Assembly (NCBI GenBank): GCA_031276985.1
Contig: JAISMA010000014.1
Location: 1 to 15,862, forward strand
DNA length: 15,862 nt
Reading direction: 5' to 3'
Source of the DNA: Helicobacteraceae bacterium
GTDB lineage: Bacteria; Campylobacterota; Campylobacteria; Campylobacterales; SZUA-545
Within the stretch, counting starts at the first letter, position 1; each line of letters starts with the position of its first letter. Below, one piece after another: positions 7,254-15,380 of this stretch. The notes under the pieces are model-generated. The model was not told where the DNA came from. It saw nothing but the letters and a program-made list of their open reading frames with translations, and searched no databases. Position numbers and translations under genes: made by a program.

Positions 7254-7891
7254 TGCTCAATCAGCGCGCCGTTTTCAAGGCGGTAACGGCGATCGGCTTT
7301 TTTCGCCAGCGCCTCGTCGTGCGTAACGATAAAAAACGCGCCTTGATTTTTGCGCGTATAATCGAAAAGAATATCCGTCGCCTCGTTCGCCGTTTTGCGA
7401 TCAAGATTGCCCGTAGGCTCGTCGGCAAACAGTAGTTTAGGCTTTTTGGTAAGCACGCGGGCAATGGAAAGACGCTGTTGCTGCCCGCCCGATAAACTCG
7501 ACGAATCTTGATTCAAAATATGCGCGATCCCCAAACTACGCAACAACTCGGAATCGATCGTAGTTCCGCAAAGCAACGCGGACACCTGCAGATTTTCCCG
7601 CGCCGAAAAACCCTTGAACAGATAGTGTTGCTGAAAAATTAGCCCGATCGCCTCGCGCCGCAGTTTGGCAAGCTCGGCTACTTTAAGCGCGTAAATATCT
7701 TTGCCAAAGGCTTCCGCCCTGCCCTCTTGCGGTTTTAGAAACGACGAAAGAATGTGTAAAAGCGTGCTTTTTCCGCTTCCGCTAACGCCTAAAACGGCGA
7801 CGCTTTCGCCCGCTTTAATCTCTAGATTCACGCTCTTAAACAGCGGATAATCAAACGCGTGCGCGATATTTTCGGCTTTAAGCAAAGTCAT
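7250..7891 (-). CDS. ABC transporter ATP-binding protein, LolD-like
   Basis: The 213-residue protein is a complete stand-alone ABC ATPase of the LolD/MacB/FtsE class. Walker A GVSGSGKST is at 35-43, the Q-loop Gln is at 87, the signature LSGGQ at 133-137, Walker B LLFADE at 153-158 with catalytic Glu158, the D-loop NLD at 162-164 and the switch His191. Such ATPases pair with a four-helix permease, for example LolC/E for lipoprotein release, but no permease gene is present here. The pairing with fliR, with a 4-bp ATGA overlap, matches my memory of an ABC ATPase directly upstream of fliR in Campylobacter jejuni. That conserved pairing might reflect shared expression only. The Shine-Dalgarno site is weak (AAAAAGAAA before the ATG). 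Confidence 0.9.
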   Translation of the reverse strand: MTLLKAENIAHAFDYPLFKSVNLEIKAGESVAVLGVSGSGKSTLLHILSSFLKPQEGRAEAFGKDIYALKVAELAKLRREAIGLIFQQHYLFKGFSARENLQVSALLCGTTIDSELLRSLGIAHILNQDSSSLSGGQQQRLSIARVLTKKPKLLFADEPTGNLDRKTANEATDILFDYTRKNQGAFFIVTHDEALAKKADRRYRLENGALIEQ

Positions 7892-7921
7892 CGGTTTAGT
7901 TTCTTTTTCTGTAATTGCGGC

Positions 7922-7929
7922 ATTTTATA
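7922..7929 (-). promoter_or_regulatory. Probable -10 box for the ATPase-fliR operon
   Basis: The minus strand reads GATATAAAATGCC; TATAAAAT ends about 30 bp before the ATPase start codon at 7891. It is the best leftward -10 candidate in the 132-bp divergent region. No clear -35 partner is visible. Confidence 0.5.
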
Positions 7930-7962
7930 TCATTGTTAGTTACGCCGCGGACTCTAACGTTT

Positions 7963-7995
7963 TTCACGTAACATTCACAGAGTTTTTCTAATAAT
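7963..7995 (+). promoter_or_regulatory. Candidate promoter/operator of the efflux operon
   Basis: TTCAC occurs at 7963-7967 and 7974-7978, 11 bp apart, one helical turn. An AT-rich TTTTTCTAATAATC follows, in which TAATAAT (7989-7995) could serve as a -10. Direct repeats one turn apart are typical of OmpR/PhoB-type response regulator sites, so a regulated promoter is conceivable. The repeat is only five bases long and could be chance. Confidence 0.3.
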
Positions 7996-8023
7996 CTCAA
8001 GCAAGCGGATAAGGATATAGACA

Positions 8024-9052
8024 ATGATTAGATTTCTGCCGATTTTACTGCTTTTATCGACCGCGCATATAATCGCCGCCGACGCCGCGCCAGTGGTAAC
8101 GACGATCGTGAAAAACGGAAGCATTCGACCAAACGAAACTTACGTTGGCAGTTTGCGCTACTCCACGCTCTCCAAATTGTCCGCTCAAAGCGCGGCGGTT
8201 TTGGAGACAATCGCGGTCGACGTTGGCGATCGCGTTAAGGCGGGACAGATTTTGGCGACGCAGGATCACGCAATCCTTTCGGCTAACATCGCCGCCAAAG
8301 CCGCCGAACTGAAAAAATCCAGAGCAAGCGACGAGCAAGCGCGCAAAGACGCGGAACGCTACAAGGTTTTACTAGCGCAAAACAGCGTTAGCGAGCAAAC
8401 TTACGAGCAATCGAGATTAAAGGCGATCGAGCTTGCCGCGCAAAGCGAAGCGCTTGGAGCGCAGTTAAAAGCGCTGGAAATCGAGAAAGAAAAGCGATCT
8501 ATTCGCGCTCCGTTTGACGGCGTGGTGGCGGAAAAGCACGCAAGCGCGGGCGATTATTTAAGCGCGGGCGCGGGCGTGATCAGCCTTGCCAAAACGGACA
8601 GCATAGAGCTTGGCGTTTATCTGCCCGCCGCAACGGTCAGCCGCATTGAAAAGGGAATGAAAGTCGACGTAAACGCGCTTGGCGAGGATTACGCCGCCAA
8701 GATCGCGGGCGTATCGCCGCGCGGCGACGCGAGTTCGCGCCTGTTTTTGACTCGCGTTGTTTTCGATAAGCCGAGCGCGAAACTGCTTGAAGGCATGGAG
8801 GCGACGCTAAAAATCGTCTCGCAAAAAAGCGAAAACGCGCTGCTTGTCGATAGGGACGCGGTGGTAAGCCGATTTGGAAACGACGTGGTTTTTTACGTGG
8901 AAAACGGCGTGGCGCAAAGCGCGAGCGTGGAGATTTTGGGCTACGACGGACAAAATGCGGCGCTAAAATCGGCGACGCTTAAAGAAGGAATGCGGGCGAT
9001 CGTCAAAGGCGCGGAGCGGATCGCGCCCAATCAGTCGGTAAAGCCGCTCTAA
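8024..9052 (+). CDS. RND efflux periplasmic adaptor (membrane fusion protein)
   Basis: The 342-residue protein has the adaptor layout that links an RND pump to its outer-membrane channel. A cleavable signal peptide at about 1-22 (hydrophobic LPILLLLS, then AADA) has no lipobox cysteine. The first lipoyl half-motif is around 57-85 (VLETIAVDVGDRVKAGQIL). An Ala/Lys/Glu-rich alpha-helical hairpin spans about 85-155, followed by the second lipoyl half (RSIRAPFDGVV at 158-168) and beta-barrel and membrane-proximal domains to the C-terminus. The hairpin is short, so this is a compact adaptor. The start is set by AAGGA eight bases upstream (8011-8015). It is first in the five-gene run, and its stop codon is directly followed by the ATG of the RND gene. 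Confidence 0.93.
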   Translation: MIRFLPILLLLSTAHIIAADAAPVVTTIVKNGSIRPNETYVGSLRYSTLSKLSAQSAAVLETIAVDVGDRVKAGQILATQDHAILSANIAAKAAELKKSRASDEQARKDAERYKVLLAQNSVSEQTYEQSRLKAIELAAQSEALGAQLKALEIEKEKRSIRAPFDGVVAEKHASAGDYLSAGAGVISLAKTDSIELGVYLPAATVSRIEKGMKVDVNALGEDYAAKIAGVSPRGDASSRLFLTRVVFDKPSAKLLEGMEATLKIVSQKSENALLVDRDAVVSRFGNDVVFYVENGVAQSASVEILGYDGQNAALKSATLKEGMRAIVKGAERIAPNQSVKPL

Positions 9053-12000
9053 ATGGACGTCGTAAAATTCGCAATCTCCAAACCCGTAGCGGTTACGGTT
9101 TGTTTGATATTGATTACGCTCTTTGGCGCGATCTCCCTAACGCGCCTGCCCTATCAGCTAACTCCCGACGTGAGCCGTCCCGAAATATCGGTGATTACGC
9201 GCTGGAGCGGCGCTACGCCGTACGAAATTGAAAGCGAAGTGGTCGAGCCGCAGGAAAAAGTCCTCAAAAGTCTTGAAAATTTGGAGGAGTACGAAAGCTC
9301 TTCAGGCACGGGTTCGGGGCGCATTACGTTACGCTTCAAGCTGGGCGCGGATCTGCAAAAGGCTCTGCTGGACGCCTCAAACAAACTAAGCGAGGTTAGA
9401 AGCTATCCCGACAACGTGGAAAAGCCCGTAATCCGCGCCACGGGCGAAACCGCGCCAGTCTCCGTTTGGATGATGGTTCAGGCGCTAGAAGGCAACGATA
9501 GAGAGATCGCGACCTATCAGACGTTTTTGGAAAATGAGATTGTCGAACACTTTGAGCGAATCGAGGGCGTTGGCGAGCTGTCTATCAGAGGCGGGATCAA
9601 CGACGAGATTCATATCGCGATCGATCCGACGCGCCTTGCGGCAATGGGACTTACGATCGACAACGTTATCGCCGCGATCAACGGCGAAAATCTGGACATA
9701 TCCGCGGGGACGCTGGAGCTTGGCAGGCGCGCCTACCGCGTCCGCACCGCCGCGAAATACCAAACGCCCGAAAGCGTGGGCGAGACGATTTTGCTTGCCG
9801 ACGGATTTAAGCGCGTAGAGCTAAAAGACGTGGCGACGATCAAGCTTGGCAGCGCGAAAAAAACGGGGCTTGGGCTGTTTTTGGGCAAGCCCGGCATTGC
9901 GATCGGCGTTCGACCCGAAGCGGGCGCAAACGTGGTGGAGATGACAAACCGCGTCGACGAGACGGCAAAACGGCTTAACGAAACCGTGTTGAAAAATCAC
10001 GGATTGGAGATTGTGTGGAACTACGATCAGCGCCCTTACATTCTGGGCGCGATCGACCTCGTGAAGCAAAATATAGTTTTTGGCGGCATATTGGCGGTGC
10101 TTGTTTTGTTTGTGTTTTTGCGATCTATCACGCCGACGATGATCGTCTCCGTCGCCATACCTTTAAGCGTGATCGGAACGTTTATCGTGTTGAACGCTAT
10201 GGGACGTTCGCTAAACATTATCTCGCTGGCGGGTATTAGCTTCGCGGTGGGCATGCTTGTGGATAGCGCGATCGTGGTGCTTGAAAATATCGATCGCCAC
10301 AAGCTAATGGGCAAGCCGTTTCACGTCGCCGCGTACGACGGCGCGGTGGAGGTGTGGGGCGCGCTTGTTATATCGGCGCTAACGACAATCGCCGTTTTCG
10401 CGCCGATTATTTTTCTGGAAGACGAAGCGGGGCAGCTTTTCAAAGACATCGCAATCGCCGTAACCGCCGCGATCTCTTTTTCCCTGTTTATCTCCGTGCT
10501 GGCGATTCCAATGCTCTGGCGGCAGATGATGCGGCTTTCAAAAAGGCAAAAAAAAGCCTCTCTTTTCGCCGAAAAGATCGGCGCTTTTGGCGCGGCGCTT
10601 CGAGAGCTGTTTATGAATCTGGTTTCGCTGGTAATGAAAAATCACGCGACGCGGCTTGGCACGGTCGGCTCTTTGGTGGCGGTTTCGGCGGCGTTTGTGT
10701 GGATTACGTTTCCGAAGCTGGAGTATCTGCCCGAAGGCAACCGCAATCTCGTTCAAAATATGTTCGTTTTGCCGCCCGGACTTTCTTATGAAGAGGTTAA
10801 AACAATCGGATACTCCATTTTCGATCAAATTAAGCCGTATATGGAAGCGGAAAAAGACGGCTATCCGCAGATCGATCGCGCGTTTTTCAACGCGGGCGGA
10901 TCGTGGATGTTTATGGGCGTAAGCGCGGTCGACGAAGATCGCGCAAGCGAGCTAATTCCGTTGCTTAGACCGATTGTCAATAGCTTTCCGGACGTGCGCG
11001 CAATCACCAAACAGGCGGGCGTTTTCGAGCGCGGCATGGGCGCTAGCCGATCGGTCAATGTCGACGTTACCGCCGACGCGATGGACGAAATCGCCGATTA
11101 CGCGCAACGTATGATGAGCGCGATTGGCGATCGCATAAGCGGATCGCAGGTGCGTCCCGTGCCGTCGATCGAGCTGATTTATCCCGAAGTTACGATCGCG
11201 CCGCGAAGCGATCGCCTCAAAGCGATCGGCATGGACGCTAGATCGCTGGGCATTGCCGCCGACGTGTTGCTTGACGGGCGAAAAGTGAGCGAATATCAGG
11301 GCGCGGGACTCAAGAAAATCGATCTAATTTTGCAAACGCCCGCGAGCGTCGTGGCTTCGCCCGAAGATCTGGGCAAATCGCCAATCGCCGCGCCAAAAGG
11401 ACAGATCGTGCCGCTAGGCGAGCTGGGCGACATTAAACTTGGACAAGGCGCTACGGAAATCAGGCGTTTTCAGGGCAGGCGCACTATCACGCTTCAGGTT
11501 TCGCCGCCTCGCGACATTACGATTCAGGAAGCTATGGAGACAATCGACGAGATCGCGCCCGAAGTGTTGGCGGGCAGTAAAACCGCCGAAGTGAGACTAA
11601 GCGGCACGGCGGACAAGCTAACGCAGACGGTCGACGCGCTTAAGTGGAATTTTATTTTGGCGATTGTTATAACCTATCTGCTAATGAGCGCGTTGTTTGG
11701 CAATTTTATCTATCCGTTTATCATACTTTTCACCGTGCCAATGGCGACGGCGGGCGGCTTTTTGGGGCTAAAAATGACCAATTGGTTTTTAACGCCGCAA
11801 CCGCTGGATATTCTTACGATGCTGGGCTTTATTATTTTGGTGGGCGTAGTGGTAAATAACGCGATCTTAATCGTTCATCAAAGCCTAAATTTTGTCAGAA
11901 ACGAAGGAATGGAGCATATCGCGGCGATTAAAGAAGCCGTTCGCGCAAGATTACGCCCGATCTATATGAGTTCTTTAACCTCCGTTTTCGGTATGCTTCC

Positions 12001-12160
12001 GCTGATTTTAGCGCCTGGTCCGGGCAGCGAAATGTATCGCGGGCTTGGCAGCGTAATCACGGGCGGTCTCATGGTTTCAACGATATTTACGGTGTTTATC
12101 ATACCCGCGCTTCTTAGCTACGCGATCGCGTGGGAAAACGTACGAAAGAACGATCTGTGA
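9053..12160 (+). CDS. RND-family inner-membrane efflux transporter (HAE1/AcrB-like)
   Basis: The 1035-residue length and two-fold repeated plan are those of AcrB-type proton-driven exporters. TM1 lies at about 11-30, followed by a porter domain, a second membrane block at about 340-500, a second periplasmic half and a C-terminal membrane block from about 860. Family signatures include PQLTPDVSRPEISV-like residues at 34-48, a TM4 motif VGMLVDSAIVVLENI, and PGPGSEMYRGLG near the C-terminus. In TM4 the Asp pair of AcrB (407/408) is Asp404-Ser405; in TM10 the position of AcrB Lys940 is Asn935 in GVVVNNAIL. Such changes occur in other RND subfamilies, so the pump need not be dead. Substrate cannot be predicted. 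It starts immediately after the adaptor stop and overlaps the methyltransferase gene at its end. Confidence 0.95.
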   Translation: MDVVKFAISKPVAVTVCLILITLFGAISLTRLPYQLTPDVSRPEISVITRWSGATPYEIESEVVEPQEKVLKSLENLEEYESSSGTGSGRITLRFKLGADLQKALLDASNKLSEVRSYPDNVEKPVIRATGETAPVSVWMMVQALEGNDREIATYQTFLENEIVEHFERIEGVGELSIRGGINDEIHIAIDPTRLAAMGLTIDNVIAAINGENLDISAGTLELGRRAYRVRTAAKYQTPESVGETILLADGFKRVELKDVATIKLGSAKKTGLGLFLGKPGIAIGVRPEAGANVVEMTNRVDETAKRLNETVLKNHGLEIVWNYDQRPYILGAIDLVKQNIVFGGILAVLVLFVFLRSITPTMIVSVAIPLSVIGTFIVLNAMGRSLNIISLAGISFAVGMLVDSAIVVLENIDRHKLMGKPFHVAAYDGAVEVWGALVISALTTIAVFAPIIFLEDEAGQLFKDIAIAVTAAISFSLFISVLAIPMLWRQMMRLSKRQKKASLFAEKIGAFGAALRELFMNLVSLVMKNHATRLGTVGSLVAVSAAFVWITFPKLEYLPEGNRNLVQNMFVLPPGLSYEEVKTIGYSIFDQIKPYMEAEKDGYPQIDRAFFNAGGSWMFMGVSAVDEDRASELIPLLRPIVNSFPDVRAITKQAGVFERGMGASRSVNVDVTADAMDEIADYAQRMMSAIGDRISGSQVRPVPSIELIYPEVTIAPRSDRLKAIGMDARSLGIAADVLLDGRKVSEYQGAGLKKIDLILQTPASVVASPEDLGKSPIAAPKGQIVPLGELGDIKLGQGATEIRRFQGRRTITLQVSPPRDITIQEAMETIDEIAPEVLAGSKTAEVRLSGTADKLTQTVDALKWNFILAIVITYLLMSALFGNFIYPFIILFTVPMATAGGFLGLKMTNWFLTPQPLDILTMLGFIILVGVVVNNAILIVHQSLNFVRNEGMEHIAAIKEAVRARLRPIYMSSLTSVFGMLPLILAPGPGSEMYRGLGSVITGGLMVSTIFTVFIIPALLSYAIAWENVRKNDL

Positions 12161-13305
12161 GAGCCGAGCATTTAACGTACGAAGCCAAAACCAATCTAGG
12201 CGGTTTTTACACGCCAAAACATATAGTAAATAAGCTATACGAAACGCTTGCCAAGTTTGTCCTACCAGACGAAATAGACGCATTGCTTGAGCCAAATTGC
12301 GGTTATGGCGCGCTTTTGGATCACGAGTACGCAAGAAAGATAAAAAAAGTCGTGGGCGCGGATATAGATATTAAGGCGCAAGAAATCGCCAAAAACGCTT
12401 TTAGCCACGCCAAGTTTTATCATATAAACGCGCTAAAAAACGTAGCGCGATCGGCGTACGAGATCGGCGATAGCGATCGGTTGTTAATCGTAGCCAATCC
12501 GCCGTATAACGATCTAACTTCGCAGGTTAAAAACGGCGTGAAAAAAAATATTTGCCAAATCGACGAGGATATACAAAGGCGCGATCTTGGGCTTTCGTCG
12601 CTGCTTGGTTTTAATAAATTGCGCCCCGATTTTATAGCCGTTTTGCACCCGCTTTCGTATCTAATCAAAAAAACCAATTTCAACGCGCTAAAACCGTTTA
12701 TGAAAAACTACGCGCTAAGATCGGCTACGGTATTTAACAGTCAAGCGTTTCTCGACGCTTCAAAACTAAACGGCTTTCCCGTACTGATCGCCATATATCA
12801 AAAAAGCGAATCTGGTACGAGTTACGAAGATATTTATCATTGGCGTTTTGATACGATCGAAAATGATAGTTTTAGCCTTTCGCAATTTGATTATATCGGT
12901 AAATATATCGATAAATATCCCAATAAGCGCGGCGATCGAAGCGGCTATCTGTTTTACACAATGCGCGATATTAACGCGCTGAAGCGATCGAGAACGTTTA
13001 TCGACGAAGAGATCGCAAACGCCGTACATATTTCAGACGAAAAATTAGACTATTACTGCTATGTGGATATTTTCAAAGATTACGCCGATAATCTGCCATA
13101 TTATATGGGCAATTTAGACATTCCAATCGACGATAAACGTTTTGGTCCTTTGCGCGAATCGTTCAGGGCGCTTAGCGTCGCCAAACACCGCAAAATTTTC
13201 GCCAATAAAATAAAAGCGCCTACGCCAGATATTTTACGACTTTCAAAAGCCAACGTCCAAACATATTTCAACGAATTATTCAATAGGAAAAGCAATGAAA
13301 ATTGA
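12157..13305 (+). CDS. N6-adenine DNA methyltransferase of a type II R-M system
   Basis: The product contains the two core motifs of amino DNA methyltransferases. The AdoMet-binding motif I is LEPNCGYGALL (44-54), and the catalytic motif IV is NPPY (114-117). An upstream TNLGGFYTPKHIV block (12-24) is typical of motif X in gamma-type N6-adenine enzymes. The C-terminal half (about 200-382) lacks known motifs and should hold target recognition. I chose the GTG at 12157, which overlaps the RND stop codon as GTGA, as at the ATGA junction 1.9 kb further on. An in-frame GTG at 12130 would add nine residues and a 31-bp overlap, without a better Shine-Dalgarno site. The neighbouring restriction gene suggests the target is GTAC, methylated at adenine; this is inferred from the partner only. 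Confidence 0.9.
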   Translation: MRAEHLTYEAKTNLGGFYTPKHIVNKLYETLAKFVLPDEIDALLEPNCGYGALLDHEYARKIKKVVGADIDIKAQEIAKNAFSHAKFYHINALKNVARSAYEIGDSDRLLIVANPPYNDLTSQVKNGVKKNICQIDEDIQRRDLGLSSLLGFNKLRPDFIAVLHPLSYLIKKTNFNALKPFMKNYALRSATVFNSQAFLDASKLNGFPVLIAIYQKSESGTSYEDIYHWRFDTIENDSFSLSQFDYIGKYIDKYPNKRGDRSGYLFYTMRDINALKRSRTFIDEEIANAVHISDEKLDYYCYVDIFKDYADNLPYYMGNLDIPIDDKRFGPLRESFRALSVAKHRKIFANKIKAPTPDILRLSKANVQTYFNELFNRKSNEN

Positions 13306-14047
13306 TAGCAATAGTCAAAAGTTGATCGTAGAACTACCGCTTACTAGCGTTACGGGAAAAATAAGAATCAAACGACGCAACATGCTCTACGAGTACGGTT
13401 TGCCCGTCAAAACCAAGCGAGATCCTTTTACTGTATCCGATTACGTTGAATGGCAAATTGGATACGACGCGGTTATAAGCGATCAAGATAAAATAGAACT
13501 TACGTCGCTAAAAGATTTTATATTTATTGGCGCAAACGGCAAAGCTAAAACGTTATACGAACTATCCGAATACATATATTATCTCGCAAAATGGAATAAA
13601 ATATTAAAATCGGACATGATTTCTATTGAAAACGATATTAACTCTATCAAGGACGACGATCTGCTGGAAAATAAGCTGAAGATAAAACGAAGCAATCCTA
13701 CTTTGGAAAATATAAACAATATATCATTTGAAAAATCGACGGTTGAGTACCCGTTGCTTATTCATAAATTTAACGACTATGAAATCGCCGCTGAAATTAT
13801 CACAAAAGAAAAGCAAAACGCTGTCGGCATTATGCCCATGCTTTATCTTTGTTTTCCTATTACTAAACTACAAAGCGAAATCCAATTATTGGGCAGAACC
13901 GCCAAAACAAAAGAATGCGCTTTCTTTATTATCGACGAAAGTAACGCGATAGTTTTTCTTCGCATGATTAAATTATTTGGCATGCTTTCGCAAGCGCATA
14001 AACGCGATATATTAGCAATTTTGCAAACAATAAAGGATCATTTATGA
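13295..14047 (+). CDS. Putative R.PabI-family restriction DNA glycosylase
   Basis: The 250-residue protein follows its methyltransferase with an 11-bp overlap, and AGGA at 13285-13288 supports the ATG. The N-terminus has VELPLTSVTGKIR (12-24), then YVEWQIGYD (50-58), and the C-terminus has SQAHKRDIL (232-240). E52-x4-Y57 and H235-x2-D238 reproduce the spacing of catalytic residues I recall for R.PabI (E63/Y68 and H211/D214). R.PabI is a half-pipe enzyme that removes adenine from GTAC and leaves abasic sites; length (PabI about 226) and small size fit. No PD-(D/E)XK or HNH pattern is evident. The gene is clearly poorer in G+C than its flanks. Restriction partner by position: very likely. PabI family: likely by motif spacing, not confirmed by alignment. 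Confidence 0.7.
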   Translation: MKIDSNSQKLIVELPLTSVTGKIRIKRRNMLYEYGLPVKTKRDPFTVSDYVEWQIGYDAVISDQDKIELTSLKDFIFIGANGKAKTLYELSEYIYYLAKWNKILKSDMISIENDINSIKDDDLLENKLKIKRSNPTLENINNISFEKSTVEYPLLIHKFNDYEIAAEIITKEKQNAVGIMPMLYLCFPITKLQSEIQLLGRTAKTKECAFFIIDESNAIVFLRMIKLFGMLSQAHKRDILAILQTIKDHL

Positions 14048-15273
14048 AAGCGATTTTGACGACGCTGATATTCGCCGCGACGCTAAACGCGCTAACGCTT
14101 GATCAAGCGATCGATTTAGCGCTACAAAATCGCGCGAAAATCGCCGAAGCCGAAGCGGCGTATTACGCGGCAAACGAAAGAGAAAACGCCGCGATTGCAA
14201 ATTTTCTGCCAACAATCGGCGCTTCGCAAACGCGCTACGATCGCGAAACGTTAACCTCTGGATCGCGCCAAACGACGCGGTTTTACGCCAATTTGAACCT
14301 ATTTGCGGGAATGGGCGATTACGCGGGCGCGAAAGCCGCCAGTTGGTCAAAAGACGCTAAACGATACGAATTGGACGCCGCGAAAGCCGACGTTGTTTTG
14401 GAAGCGAAATACGCGTTTTACGGTTACCTTAAAGCCAAAGACACGCTTGCGGCGGCGCAAGAAAATATGAAAGCCACCAAAAAACAGGCGAAAGACGCGC
14501 AGGCATTTTTTGATCAAGGGCTAATTGGTAGTTACGAAAAACACGCGATCGCGCTGGAAGCGTTGCAAAGCGAGCAGACCGCGCTTAGCGCGCTTAGCGC
14601 TTTGCAAGTGGCGACGCTAACGTTGCAAAACGCGATCGCCGCGCCGCTGCCAAGCGAGCCAATCGCGCCAAAACCGCCGCAAAATAGCGCCTTAAATCGC
14701 GACAAATTAAACGATCTCACGCTTAAAAATCGCAGCGAAATCAAGAGTCTATTGGCGCAGATTAACGCGCAAAAAGAGCAAAAAACCAAAGCCGTTAGTC
14801 CCGCTTTGCCCTCCGCGGACTTGCAGATTGCCAAAGAAAAATACGAGTACGAAAACGGATTTAGCGGCATTGACGAGCAGACCACAACGACCATCACGCT
14901 TGCTTGGCAGCTACCGGGACTGGTAAAACCGTATTTTGACCGCGAAGCGGCGCTTTACGATCAACGCGCGCTTGAAAGCCGTTTGACAGACCTAAAGCGA
15001 ACGTTGCAATTGCAACTTGCCTCCGCGTTTGAGCGGCTTTTGCTGGCTGAAAAGGCGTTTGAGGTGGCTAGAGAAAGCCTGAAATTGGCGGAGGAGAATT
15101 TGCGGATCGCGCAAAACCGATTCGACGAGCGAATAGCGAGCGCAAGCGAATTGATCGACGCAGACGCGGCGTTGTGGAAAGCCAAAGAGCAATATACGCT
15201 TTATTACTACGACAAACTTTTGGCGTTAGCCGATCTTGAGCGCGTTACCGAATCCAATCTCGCGGCGCGCTAA
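14044..15273 (+). CDS. TolC-family outer-membrane efflux protein
   Basis: The 409-residue protein has a signal peptide (about 1-16, MKAILTTLIFAATLNA) followed by the LTLDQAIDLALQNR opening typical of outer-membrane efflux proteins. Two structural repeats follow with long Ala/Gln/Lys-rich helices, at about 90-195 and 300-409; the second includes LAEENLRIAQNRF and the SASELIDADAALWKA block that marks the end of the second repeat in this family. It would provide the outer-membrane channel for the adaptor-RND pair encoded upstream. The ATG overlaps the stop codon of the restriction gene (ATGA), and its Shine-Dalgarno AAGGA (14033-14037) lies inside that gene. G+C is back to the level of the pump genes, so it probably followed the RND gene before the R-M genes arrived. 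Confidence 0.93.
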   Translation: MKAILTTLIFAATLNALTLDQAIDLALQNRAKIAEAEAAYYAANERENAAIANFLPTIGASQTRYDRETLTSGSRQTTRFYANLNLFAGMGDYAGAKAASWSKDAKRYELDAAKADVVLEAKYAFYGYLKAKDTLAAAQENMKATKKQAKDAQAFFDQGLIGSYEKHAIALEALQSEQTALSALSALQVATLTLQNAIAAPLPSEPIAPKPPQNSALNRDKLNDLTLKNRSEIKSLLAQINAQKEQKTKAVSPALPSADLQIAKEKYEYENGFSGIDEQTTTTITLAWQLPGLVKPYFDREAALYDQRALESRLTDLKRTLQLQLASAFERLLLAEKAFEVARESLKLAEENLRIAQNRFDERIASASELIDADAALWKAKEQYTLYYYDKLLALADLERVTESNLAAR

Positions 15274-15380
15274 TTTTTTGACGTTTTTACGAACATTGCT
15301 TTTTTACTTGCAAAATTTAAACGACTTAAAGACGTCGCAAACGAGTTGAAACAACGCTCAAACTAAGCAATTGCGAATTA

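Noticed and set aside
674..14047. Functional link between polA and the restriction glycosylase through base excision repair
   Set aside because: Pol I could help repair abasic sites, but the genes are about 9 kb apart, on opposite strands, and polA is a universal housekeeping gene; the proximity is most likely chance.
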